Positions 1 through 6,480 are shown, counted from the first letter of the stretch. The stretch: 10,192 nucleotides of DNA from a bacterium (GCA_014802705.1 JAAVBR010000046.1:1-10192), one strand, 5' to 3'. Program-made: numbers and translations. The notes: generated from the sequence alone by a model not told the origin.

Positions 1-1
1 C

Positions 2-181
2 GCGGTTAAACAGATGAAATATAAATTCCCGCTGACGCTGGAAATAAATCCGGCCAAATGTCTGGGCGTTGGGGAACGCAGTGATGTCAAAGAATGGGCC
101 GATGCCGTCAATAATGGCAACATCGAAAAGTCATTACGCGCCGCCGCCCGCATGTTCCATCAGTACTATGACCAGGCATGA
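2..181 (+). CDS. 3' end of an unrecognised protein-coding gene (partial)
   Basis: An open frame enters from the left edge and ends at TGA (179-181), giving the last 59 residues of a protein whose start lies outside the window. The visible part begins AVKQMKYKFPLTLEINP and ends AAARMFHQYYDQA. It has a hydrophobic strand-like stretch followed by a helix-rich charged tail. Its stop overlaps the start of the downstream acetyltransferase gene in an ATGA arrangement, which indicates translational coupling and supports the frame as real. I do not recognise the family from this fragment. The codon choice (many GCC, CTG and GGC codons) fits the neighbouring genes. No function is proposed. Confidence 0.7.
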   Translation, partial: AVKQMKYKFPLTLEINPAKCLGVGERSDVKEWADAVNNGNIEKSLRAAARMFHQYYDQA

Positions 182-672
182 AAATGACAACCATAACAAC
201 TCGTTTTGCGGGGGTGGACGATATGGACGCCTTGGTGGATATGCAGGTCGGGTTTGAGCAGTTTTTTCAAGACCTGGGGTCATCGGAACCATACGCCATT
301 GATGCGGCGGCGCGGCGGCGTGATTTGTTTGATATTCATTTTGGGCCAAACGCCTTTGTGCGCACCCTATTGGCGGTGGCGGATGGCCAAATCGTCGGGC
401 GGGTTTCATTCTATCGGGGATATACGGCGGATGTGCCGCCGTTTTATCATATGCAATTGGCGGGCGTCTATGTGCGGCCGGAATTTCGGCGCCGGGGGAT
501 TTTGGGGGTGATGTTTGCGCGCCTGCGCGATGTGGCCGCGGCTGAAAATATGAAGATGATCAAGTGGTCCGTCTGGGGGCCGAACGCGGGGGCGGTGCGG
601 GCCTATGAAAAATTGGGGGGCCGGCGGTTTAGTGACGCGTGGGACGAACACTTTATGTTTTTAGAGGTATAA
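178..672 (+). CDS. GNAT-family N-acetyltransferase
   Basis: This 164-residue protein has the length and layout of a single-domain GNAT enzyme, which transfers acetyl from acetyl-CoA to an amine. The acetyl-CoA pyrophosphate loop is visible as VRPEFRRRGILG (residues 99-110), matching R/QxxGxG/A, right after a hydrophobic strand (LAGVYV). The C-terminal half carries the familiar NAGAVRAYEKLGG segment (136-148), in which Asn and Tyr sit in the helix that closes the active site. The substrate cannot be told from sequence. The start at 178 overlaps the stop of the upstream gene (ATGA), so the two are probably co-translated; an ATG at 184 is the alternative. A strong terminator follows the stop by 4 bases, making this the last gene of its operon. 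The family assignment is firm and the specificity unknown. Confidence 0.9.
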   Translation: MKMTTITTRFAGVDDMDALVDMQVGFEQFFQDLGSSEPYAIDAAARRRDLFDIHFGPNAFVRTLLAVADGQIVGRVSFYRGYTADVPPFYHMQLAGVYVRPEFRRRGILGVMFARLRDVAAAENMKMIKWSVWGPNAGAVRAYEKLGGRRFSDAWDEHFMFLEV

Positions 673-676
673 ATAT

Positions 677-701
677 CCCCGGGCGGATGCCCGGGGTTTT
701 T
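677..701 (+). terminator. Intrinsic terminator after the GNAT gene, between convergent genes
   Basis: A perfect 8-bp GC-only stem (CCCCGGGC at 677-684 with GCCCGGGG at 689-696), a GGAT loop and a TTTTT run at 697-701 form a textbook rho-independent terminator for the + strand. The stop of the opposing - strand gene is at 703-705. The same hairpin may therefore also end that operon, although the T tract on that side is broken up (ATATTTAT). Confidence 0.93.
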
Positions 702-702
702 A

Positions 703-1056
703 TCAGCGCGGTGGGCGCGTCAGGTGTTTGTACAGCGCCAGCGGCGTCTGGATCCACCAGGCGTGCAGGTCTAGCGCCCGCCGGGCCATATCGACGCAGG
801 TCCACGCCCGGGCAAATTCGGCCGGATCCGGCGTGCGCCCCGGGGACACGTACACCATGCGCCACCCATGGGCCCGCAGGATGCGGATATCCCGCCGCCG
901 CAGCGGAATGCGTATCACGCGGTTGCGCCGTACGAATTGATACAACGTCAAATCATCCCCCGCCCCCGGCAAAATCACCGCGCAATGGCGCAGCCGCCGA
1001 CACACCAGGCGCGGCAGGATTTTGGATGTATGGGGGGCAAATGCCATGATAATCAT
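703..1056 (-). CDS. Small conserved-looking protein, possible permuted papain-like (NlpC/P60, YiiX-like) fold
   Basis: This 117-residue protein has no signal peptide or membrane segment. It starts at 1056, where a GGGGGGAA-type ribosome binding site lies at good spacing, and lies 12 bases downstream of the gene at 1069-1407, so the two form an operon. I do not firmly recognise it. The visible order is a His in a hydrophobic strand (RLRHCAVILP, residues 21-30), a basic strand ending IRIPLRRRD (48-56), HGWRMVYV (63-70), then TCVDMARRALDL (86-97) and QTPLALYKHL (103-112). A His strand before a Cys-led helix, followed by a TPxxLY tail, resembles circularly permuted papain-like proteins, with H24 and C87 as candidate catalytic residues. 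That is inference only. The sequence is very arginine-rich. The reading frame is well supported by its ribosome binding site, operon position and terminator. Confidence 0.72.
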   Translation of the reverse strand: MIIMAFAPHTSKILPRLVCRRLRHCAVILPGAGDDLTLYQFVRRNRVIRIPLRRRDIRILRAHGWRMVYVSPGRTPDPAEFARAWTCVDMARRALDLHAWWIQTPLALYKHLTRPPR

Positions 1057-1068
1057 ATATTCCCCCCT

Positions 1069-1407
1069 TTATTCCAGCCAACCCCGGGCCGCGGCCGCGG
1101 CGCCGATGGTGTCCATGGCGTCCCGCCACACGGCGGCCGCCCGATTTTCCGCCCAGATATGCTGATGCGGGGCGCGGCGGCGGTCGCCAAATTCTTTGAT
1201 CACCGCCAGATGTTCGTCGTTTAATTGGCCCGACAAATACAGACGCGTGATCAATGTTTCCACGTCCAACAATTCACAGACGCGCCGGCCGCCCCCATGC
1301 CCCCGGGCAAAGCCGTTGCGGACGCTGCGTGCATAGAGAAACCAGAACCATAACTGTTCGGCGTTTTGAAATTTTTCGGCCCCGATCACGGGATTCGTTT
1401 GCGTCAT
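1069..1407 (-). CDS. Conserved hypothetical protein, helical, first gene of a two-gene operon
   Basis: This 112-residue protein starts at ATG 1407, chosen because AAGGAGAG lies about 8 bases upstream; an in-frame extension to 1434 is unlikely. It has no signal peptide or transmembrane segment. It is mainly helical, with an aromatic opening (EQLWFWFLYARSVRNGF, residues 17-33), a Gly-rich turn (GHGGG), then CELLDVETLITRLYLSG (44-60), and a closing EFGDRRRAPHQHIWAENRAA (72-91). No catalytic signature or DNA-binding helix-turn-helix is evident. My impression is that proteins of this pattern occur in alphaproteobacteria beside partners like the gene at 703-1056, but I cannot search to confirm this. 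A strong promoter and a palindromic operator candidate lie just upstream. The function is unknown. Confidence 0.78.
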   Translation of the reverse strand: MTQTNPVIGAEKFQNAEQLWFWFLYARSVRNGFARGHGGGRRVCELLDVETLITRLYLSGQLNDEHLAVIKEFGDRRRAPHQHIWAENRAAAVWRDAMDTIGAAAAARGWLE

Positions 1408-1439
1408 GTTATCTCTCCTTGGGTTTATAAACATAATTT

Positions 1440-1468
1440 TTTATAAAATAATGTTAGAGTGTTGTAAA
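1440..1468 (-). promoter_or_regulatory. Sigma70-type promoter for the 1069-1407 / 703-1056 operon
   Basis: Read on the - strand, TTTACA (1468-1463) and TATAAA (1445-1440) are separated by exactly 17 bases, close to consensus. The predicted start of transcription falls near 1433, giving a leader of about 25 bases before the ATG at 1407. The region is conspicuously AT-rich compared with the genes around it. Confidence 0.7.
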
Positions 1469-1478
1469 ATGTTACAAC
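1461..1478. promoter_or_regulatory. Palindromic operator candidate over the -35 box
   Basis: GTTGTAA-AATG-TTACAAC is a perfect 7-bp inverted repeat with a 4-base centre. It overlaps the -35 hexamer of the - strand promoter, the usual position for a dimeric repressor site. The regulator is not identifiable, and no regulator gene is present in the window. Confidence 0.5.
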
Positions 1479-1604
1479 TGATGGTTGAAGTGCGAATCGG
1501 TTTTCTGATTCGTTAAACTGATTTTAATTTTTTATTGTCGAATCGCGCACAGGCGCATTTTCGCGCCCGGTGCGCGGCATAACGGCAAAAGTATTCCCAA
1601 AATG
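1479..1604. other. Intergenic region with two inverted repeats and no gene
   Basis: No coding frame here has a credible start site or composition. The stretch holds CGAATC/GATTCG (1493-1498 with 1508-1513) and a stronger compound stem, CGCGCAC (1544-1550) with GTGCGCG (1570-1576), enclosing GGCGC/GCGCC. Neither is followed by a clean T run on either strand. They may be upstream regulatory elements or a backup terminator for the virB10 transcript. Confidence 0.4.
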
Positions 1605-1625
1605 AAACCCGCATAACGCGGGTTT
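1605..1625 (-). terminator. Intrinsic terminator at the end of the virB8-virB9-virB10 cassette
   Basis: On the - strand, AAACCCGC - GTTAT - GCGGGTTT forms a perfect 8-bp stem with a 5-base loop, followed by CATTTT. Its 5' arm overlaps the TAA stop of the virB10-like gene by two bases. The T tract is interrupted but the position is right for a terminator. Confidence 0.7.
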
Positions 1626-4020
1626 AAAGGATCGGCGGGAAACAATCGCCCCCGGTTTCCGGGCAACAATTAAAGCCTTGGTCGCCCATATCCGTATAGA
1701 TTTCACCGGTACAGCATCCATTGCCATCCGGCGGGGTGCCATCTTCGCAGGTGATGATCGGCGTGTTGTCCACCGGCATCGATTGGAACGGATTTTGTAT
1801 AGTGTTGTCATCGTTGTATGTCAAGCCCAAGACCTGTTCATTATACTTTTGCGTGTCATAGATCAGTTTGGTGCCCGTTTCTTTGTCGGTCAAACTGGTT
1901 TGCTGTTGGTTTTGATAGATCGCCTCTTGCTTGGCATTATTGATGGCCTGGTACTGTTTCGATTGGCAATAGAACAGAACCGTGCGATAATCCAGGCCGG
2001 CCTTGGATATTTCAGATTCGGCACCGGCGCGCACCTTGCTGGCCTGGGTGTTGTCGCAATAGCCGTCCAGGTTGAACGAACGCACCTGGCCGGTCCATGT
2101 GCCGTCTTCGTACACGGGGCGTGCGTCGTGCATTTTTGTGAAACGTGTTTTGGATCCATAGGGGGCAATGGCGCATTTCTTGCCGCCGCCCGCGCCACAG
2201 GTGACGATCAAATCTTCGGGGGAATAGACCGTAATCCGTGTCCCCGCCGCAATCGAAAAGGGCGGCACCGTGTTATCCATCATGTCCACCATCAATTTCT
2301 GGGCCACCTGGTTCCAGGCGGTGATGATTTCATTTTTCGCCAATTCGGACGAGCGCACCTGGCCACTTTGGACCACGGTGTTGTTGTCCAGGTCAATCTG
2401 GTTCACAAAGGTATCCGAAATCGGTGCGATCAAATTCACCGCCGCCGGCACAATCGCCGTCAGCATCGGCATCACGAATTGTTCCAGGTAATCGGTGCTG
2501 CCGTGACCGGGGACGCCCACGCGACCCTGGGCATCGCCCGAGAAGGGATTGGATCCATTCGGGAAATTAAATTCCACGCCGTCGGGGCGGATAAATTGAT
2601 ACCATTCGACCTGCATCCGGCCGATCGCCTTGTACGGGCCAGGCATATTGCCCGTCACATAGCCCAGCATCAATGTCCCCGTCGGGATGATCACCGTGCG
2701 CCCATCGTCGGAATAGACGTTGCGATCCACCGTCGCCCGCACCGGCAATCCCCGTGCGTGCAATGTTTCGGTATCCGCCCGGATTTCAGACACAATGGTG
2801 GCCGGAATCGGTTTATATTGACGCAAGATAAAGGACCGATCGTACGGCATACTGGATACAACGGCATTGCCCGCGCCAGAGCCCAAATACTTTTCATCAG
2901 GTTCATTGCTGGCCTGTACAATATGGGCGTGGGATCCCCCGTTGGGGGTCATGGGGATGTCGACCATTTCTAATTCTTCGGTGGATAACTGGCGCGCGCG
3001 ATTGACGGGACGCGTGTCCACGGGATTGGACAATTGGGGGATGACGCCCGTCGTGATGGATGCGGTGTATCCGATATGTTCGGCGTCGGTGCCGATTTTC
3101 TGGGACGGGTTGTCCATTGCCGTGATGATGCCGTTGTCCGGGTTATAGACCCCGGTCGGATTATTACAATCGCGATCGCCAAAGGGGTGGAAATAATACG
3201 CGCCGCGTTCCGGCTTGATCCAGCCGATCTGGGTGCCACTGTTGTTATAACCCGGAAAGGCAAAGTCCGAACAAGCCTCGGGCGCGGGGGTATAATCGTC
3301 CACGGGATCGCTGGGCCGGGGGGTATCCCGGCGGCGTTCGCGGATGCGCGGCGCGTCATCCGCCGGCAAAACAGGGGTCAAATCCGCAATATCCTGTTGA
3401 ATATCGGCGCGGATGTCAAATGTCGGATCCGGTTCCGGTTCGGGTTCCCATACGGGTTCGGGATCGGGTTGGGGTTCAGGTTCCGGTTCGGGCCGGGGCG
3501 TCGGTTTGGCCACCGGCGCGGGGGCGACGGCGCCCACCACCACCGGGATTTCCGCGGTCTGGGTCAGGGTGTCCGGCATATCGGCCCCATGCCAATCGAT
3601 CAAGAGTTTGGTGCCCGTCGGATCCATCGCCGATTTCGGGGCGTATTGCAGATCAATCGTGCATGAAATCGTGTCATCGATTTCGCCGATGTTGGTGCAT
3701 GTTGTTTTGGGCGCGGCCAAATCCGTCACATCATTGTCCAGGCGCACGCCCGTCACGCGCACCGGGGCGGATGCCGAAACGGTGATCTTTTGAACCTGTT
3801 TGTCATCCACGCGGGTGTCCGACCAATCGATGGCGTCGGGGGTCAATGTCAATGTGGCCGCGGGCGCATCTGTGTCCGGCGTATCCGACGTTTTCGATCC
3901 CCACAGCAACAGCGTCAATAAAATCAGCACGACAACAAACGCCGCCCCCAGGGCCAACCACTGAACGGGGCGCGGCATGGATTTGCGCAGATCGGATAAT
4001 TGCTTTAATACCTTGTTCAT
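1624..4020 (-). CDS. virB10: VirB10/TrbI-family T4SS core protein with an Ig-like domain and a Cys-rich C-terminal extension
   Basis: This 798-residue protein is about twice the usual VirB10 length. A short cytoplasmic head is followed by one membrane helix (about 19-40). Residues 55-165 look like an HYDIN/ASPM-type Ig-like domain: alternating strands with C108 and C120 flanking a short turn, then a Y-A-P turn. A Pro-Glu stalk follows (166-200). Residues 248-330 form a further Cys-containing region of unknown fold. The TrbI/VirB10 domain spans about 395-606, seen in RATVDRNVYSDDGRTVIIPTG (429-449, shown by VYS and IIPTG), GRMQVEWYQFIRPDG (467-481) and IAAGTRITVYSPEDL (590-604). VirB10 spans from the inner membrane to the outer membrane pore. 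Here about 190 further residues follow the domain, with a tail holding six Cys (758, 769, 770, 785, 786, 793). The TAGGA ribosome binding site is close to the ATG. It is last in the virB8-9-10 order and ends in a terminator. Confidence 0.9.
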   Translation of the reverse strand: MNKVLKQLSDLRKSMPRPVQWLALGAAFVVVLILLTLLLWGSKTSDTPDTDAPAATLTLTPDAIDWSDTRVDDKQVQKITVSASAPVRVTGVRLDNDVTDLAAPKTTCTNIGEIDDTISCTIDLQYAPKSAMDPTGTKLLIDWHGADMPDTLTQTAEIPVVVGAVAPAPVAKPTPRPEPEPEPQPDPEPVWEPEPEPDPTFDIRADIQQDIADLTPVLPADDAPRIRERRRDTPRPSDPVDDYTPAPEACSDFAFPGYNNSGTQIGWIKPERGAYYFHPFGDRDCNNPTGVYNPDNGIITAMDNPSQKIGTDAEHIGYTASITTGVIPQLSNPVDTRPVNRARQLSTEELEMVDIPMTPNGGSHAHIVQASNEPDEKYLGSGAGNAVVSSMPYDRSFILRQYKPIPATIVSEIRADTETLHARGLPVRATVDRNVYSDDGRTVIIPTGTLMLGYVTGNMPGPYKAIGRMQVEWYQFIRPDGVEFNFPNGSNPFSGDAQGRVGVPGHGSTDYLEQFVMPMLTAIVPAAVNLIAPISDTFVNQIDLDNNTVVQSGQVRSSELAKNEIITAWNQVAQKLMVDMMDNTVPPFSIAAGTRITVYSPEDLIVTCGAGGGKKCAIAPYGSKTRFTKMHDARPVYEDGTWTGQVRSFNLDGYCDNTQASKVRAGAESEISKAGLDYRTVLFYCQSKQYQAINNAKQEAIYQNQQQTSLTDKETGTKLIYDTQKYNEQVLGLTYNDDNTIQNPFQSMPVDNTPIITCEDGTPPDGNGCCTGEIYTDMGDQGFNCCPETGGDCFPPIL
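3421..3525 (-). repeat. Degenerate Pro-Glu coding repeat in virB10
   Basis: The DNA repeats a GGTTCN-like hexamer on the + strand and encodes a run of Pro-Glu and Pro-Asp dipeptides (residues about 166-199, such as PEPEPEPQPDPEP). This is the rigid periplasmic spacer common in VirB10 and TonB-type proteins. Being a simple repeat, it is prone to slippage and length variation. Confidence 0.75.
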
Positions 4021-4041
4021 TTCCTAATAACCCCACCCAAC

Positions 4042-4072
4042 GCGGGACGCCGGGATGCCCGGCGTGTTCCGC
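4042..4072. other. Strong hairpin in the virB9-virB10 gap
   Basis: ACGCCGGG (4047-4054) pairs perfectly with CCCGGCGT (4058-4065) across an ATG loop, and an outer GCGG/CCGC clamp (4042-4045 with 4069-4072) extends it. It fills most of the 55-base gap between the virB9 stop and the virB10 start. No T run follows on the - strand, so mRNA protection or processing is more likely than termination. Confidence 0.55.
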
Positions 4073-4075
4073 ATC

Positions 4076-5623
4076 TTATTGAATACGCACGACGTGACAA
4101 CTGGCGCCACTGAACTTTAACATTTGATCACACAGACGCTGGGCCGTGTCGATGTCACTCAGCGGTCCGATGCGCAGGCGATAGAGCCGCGCCGATGTCG
4201 CATCCGACCCCAAATCGCCGACACCCTGTTCATCCACCGCAAAGAACACACTGTCTTTATACGGCGTCAGCAGGCCTTGACCGTCTTCGCCGCTAAACTT
4301 GGCCAACAGCGATGTCCAGTAATCGTTCAGGGCCTTGACCGATGTGTCGGATTTCAATTCCACCGCGACGCCGGTCTGGTTGCTGGAAATCAGCGGGATA
4401 TTCGTCTGGGGCAGATAGGCACCGGCCGTGTTCCGGGCCGTGGGCATCATGTTGACACCGCCCGTCGCGCCGCCCACCGTGGGCGTGCCGTACATTGCGC
4501 CCCCGGCCGGGATGCCGTATCCCGCCGGCATATAGTATCCGGCCCCGTTCGCCGCGCCGGTGTTTGAAATAAACATCGGCGTGGTGGCATAATTGTTGAC
4601 CGAACCGCTGATCGCGGCCAGATCCGCGTTGTACGCGATATTGTTCAAGGACTGGCCCGACATCATGGATTGGGCCACATTTGCCTCAGCCAATGCCATG
4701 ACGGACGCGGTGTCCGCAATCAGGAAGGGCTTTTCACGCTTTTTAATACACACAATCCGTTGCCCGCTGCGCAGGACCATGTCCCCCACAGCCTCTACAA
4801 TCAACAGGCGCCCGTCTTCGCCGTCGGTGCGGAATCCCACCGGGGATTCGCCGCCTTCGACCAATAACGATACCACCGGCCGCTGGGTCATGGCGATGAC
4901 TTTGTCGCCAAAGTCGATATAGGTAAAGATCCGATCGCGCCACACGCGTTCGGGGGCAATCACATAATCGTCCGGGTTCGGCACAAAGATGTCCAGGTCA
5001 AAACGAAATTCCGACGGATCAATCTTCATCGATTTGATCCACCCGTAATCTTCGCCGTCAACGCCCACGGTCGATGATTTGCCCGCGGCCTTTTTAAAGA
5101 TGGACCCCATGCCGGCGTTCTGGGCCGCGGCCGCGGCGTTGGATGTCGGCAGGGCGCCGCCCCCGTCCAGGACAACGTCCACCTGGGAATAGGTGATTTC
5201 GCTGGAATTAGACGGTTCACTGCGCAGATAGAAAATATATTTGTTTCCCGATTTGCCCGTCACGATCAGGTTCGTGTCCGAACCCATATTGCTGGCGGTG
5301 GGGGTGATGTACATGGTGCGGCCGTTTTGTTGTGCCTCAAAATTAAACAGGCCTTCGTTGCCGACCACGCCGTCGGCAATCTGTTCCCCATCGGGCAGGG
5401 TGATCATCGTGACCATGCCGTTGCGCAATTTGACGGGCAAAACACTGCCCGCGGTCCAGCCCAATTGGGCATAGCCCGGCTTGATACTGCCCGCGGCCAT
5501 GTTGGCGGTGGGATTGTCCCATGCGGATTGAACGCCGTATTCCGTGGCCCACGCCGGGCACGCGCACACCAGGCCCAGACACAGCATGGAAATATTTAGT
5601 TTCAGCACGTTCGCAAATGTCAT
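4076..5623 (-). CDS. virB9: VirB9/TrbG-family T4SS outer-membrane ring protein fused to a C-terminal SPOR domain
   Basis: This protein has 515 residues, against roughly 250-300 for ordinary VirB9. The start at 5623 is chosen because an AAAGGGA ribosome binding site precedes it and a signal peptide follows (residues 1-26, hydrophobic core SMLCLGLVCACPAWA, cleavage after AWA); the longer open frame overlaps virB8. The N-terminal VirB9 domain spans about 27-152 (LPDGEQI, NLIVTGKSGNKYIFYLRS). The C-terminal VirB9 domain spans about 192-296 (PERVWRDRIFTYIDFGDK, then GFRTDGEDGRLLIVEAVGD). It then departs from the family: a Gly/Met/Tyr-rich linker (about 343-410) leads to a SPOR domain (417-514), shown by VAVELKS, LARLYRLRIGPLSD-like strands, TAQRLCDQM and ASCHVVRI, with C498 and C509 placed as in disulfide-bearing SPOR domains. 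SPOR binds denuded peptidoglycan glycans. The neighbours are virB8 upstream and virB10 downstream. Confidence 0.88.
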   Translation of the reverse strand: MTFANVLKLNISMLCLGLVCACPAWATEYGVQSAWDNPTANMAAGSIKPGYAQLGWTAGSVLPVKLRNGMVTMITLPDGEQIADGVVGNEGLFNFEAQQNGRTMYITPTASNMGSDTNLIVTGKSGNKYIFYLRSEPSNSSEITYSQVDVVLDGGGALPTSNAAAAAQNAGMGSIFKKAAGKSSTVGVDGEDYGWIKSMKIDPSEFRFDLDIFVPNPDDYVIAPERVWRDRIFTYIDFGDKVIAMTQRPVVSLLVEGGESPVGFRTDGEDGRLLIVEAVGDMVLRSGQRIVCIKKREKPFLIADTASVMALAEANVAQSMMSGQSLNNIAYNADLAAISGSVNNYATTPMFISNTGAANGAGYYMPAGYGIPAGGAMYGTPTVGGATGGVNMMPTARNTAGAYLPQTNIPLISSNQTGVAVELKSDTSVKALNDYWTSLLAKFSGEDGQGLLTPYKDSVFFAVDEQGVGDLGSDATSARLYRLRIGPLSDIDTAQRLCDQMLKFSGASCHVVRIQ

Positions 5624-5678
5624 AACGATCCCTTTCCTTCGGTCTTTCTTTATCTGGTCACGTTGGGGCGGGGACGGG

Positions 5679-6353
5679 TTATTCAAAATCCAATGGATCG
5701 CCCCGGCCGGATTCGACGGTATATTCCGCCACGCGAATCCCCAACGGATTGGCCAACCGATCCCGCCATTTGATAATCGCGTTCGGATCAGATTCCAATC
5801 TGATGACAATTGTATAATCTTTTTTATCCATCTGTCCATCACTATTTGAACAAAAATACGTAAAATTCACCGCATAGGTGTCCGCCGCCCGGGGGGCGAT
5901 CGAATTAAATTCCACCGGACAGTAAAATTCTGTGTCCGGCACATCGTTCATATAGGCCGTCCACATATTCGTCTGGGTCAGGGCGGCGTAGACGGCAGGT
6001 GTGCTCCACATATTCACGATGCCGTCCGAACTGTTGGACCATTTGCGGCGCATGACGCCCACGTTCGGGATGATTTCGTTGCGGGCCTTGATGTATTCTT
6101 TGACAAAACTGCGCTTGTAAATATCAATGTTTTCGGCATCCGGGGCCATCGCCGTCAAATGAATATCCAGATCGGCCCGGGGACGGGTCGTCAGGAAAAA
6201 GATCTGGGGCCGGTTTAACGGAAACATTTTGACCAACGTCACCAACAGCACCAGCACCAAAACCAAGGCGCCGGCAAAGACAAAAGTCAGCAGACGGGAC
6301 AGTAAAACGGGCGGTTCCACACTGGGGGTGGGGGCCGGATTCTCTCTTCTCAT
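5679..6353 (-). CDS. virB8: VirB8-family T4SS inner-membrane protein
   Basis: This 224-residue protein is the usual VirB8 length. A short proline-rich cytoplasmic tail is followed by one membrane helix (about 21-43, LLTFVFAGALVLVLVLLVTLV) and a periplasmic NTF2-like domain. Family signatures are the YKRSFVKEYIKARNEIIPN helix (79-97), the MWSTPAVYAAL segment (115-125) and, most telling, NPLGIRVAEYTV near the C terminus (202-213), which matches the VirB8 NPLG motif and argues against an IcmL/DotI assignment. VirB8 nucleates the inner-membrane part of the channel and contacts VirB9 and VirB10. ATG 6353 is chosen; a TTG at 6389 would add 12 residues without a better binding site. It is first in the cassette, 55 bases before virB9, and divergent from tRNA-Trp. 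C145 and C168 could form a disulfide. Confidence 0.9.
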   Translation of the reverse strand: MRRENPAPTPSVEPPVLLSRLLTFVFAGALVLVLVLLVTLVKMFPLNRPQIFFLTTRPRADLDIHLTAMAPDAENIDIYKRSFVKEYIKARNEIIPNVGVMRRKWSNSSDGIVNMWSTPAVYAALTQTNMWTAYMNDVPDTEFYCPVEFNSIAPRAADTYAVNFTYFCSNSDGQMDKKDYTIVIRLESDPNAIIKWRDRLANPLGIRVAEYTVESGRGDPLDFE

Positions 6354-6402
6354 GCCCTGATTGTAGACAAAAAGTTTGGGGGCGCGCAAGTAAAAAGTGT
6401 GT

Positions 6403-6408
6403 ATTATC
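6403..6408 (-). promoter_or_regulatory. Possible -10 element of the virB8 promoter
   Basis: GATAAT reads on the - strand about 50 bases before the virB8 ATG and would start transcription near 6397. No convincing -35 box lies 16-18 bases upstream, where the sequence is GC-rich. The promoter is therefore either activator-dependent or misplaced. Weak support. Confidence 0.3.
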
Positions 6409-6451
6409 GTGTGTATTTTCGGGGACCGGGGTGGGGAATGCGAAAATATGC

Positions 6452-6480
6452 TTGCGCGGAGACGAATAAAGTCTTATAAT
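6452..6480 (+). promoter_or_regulatory. Promoter for the tRNA-Trp-secE-nusG transcription unit
   Basis: TTGCGC (6452-6457) and a perfect TATAAT (6475-6480) are 17 bases apart, a strong sigma70-type arrangement about 100 bases upstream of the tRNA. A second, weaker pair, TTGATT (6489-6494) and TATTCT (6511-6516) with a 16-base spacer, could act as an alternative start. The 194-base gap between virB8 and the tRNA holds these promoters and no gene. Confidence 0.65.

Noticed and set aside
639..1049. 136-residue + strand open frame beyond the GNAT gene
   Set aside because: It runs through the strong terminator at 677-701, is opposite the - strand operon and has an Ala/Pro/Arg-biased translation typical of a shadow frame.
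1678..2973. 431-residue open frame on the + strand
   Set aside because: It lies entirely opposite the VirB10 gene. Its His/Arg-rich, low-complexity translation and lack of a ribosome binding site mark it as an antisense shadow in GC-rich coding DNA.
5624..5842. N-terminal extension of the virB9 frame
   Set aside because: It overlaps the virB8 coding sequence, lacks a ribosome binding site and would bury the clear signal peptide that starts at 5623.
1624..6353. Assignment of the three T4SS genes as IcmL/DotI, IcmK/DotH and IcmE/DotG (type IVB)
   Set aside because: The gene order is compatible, but the first protein has the VirB8 YIKAR helix and NPLG motif, and the other two show VirB9 and TrbI/VirB10 signatures, so a VirB-type core fits better. 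A profile search would decide.
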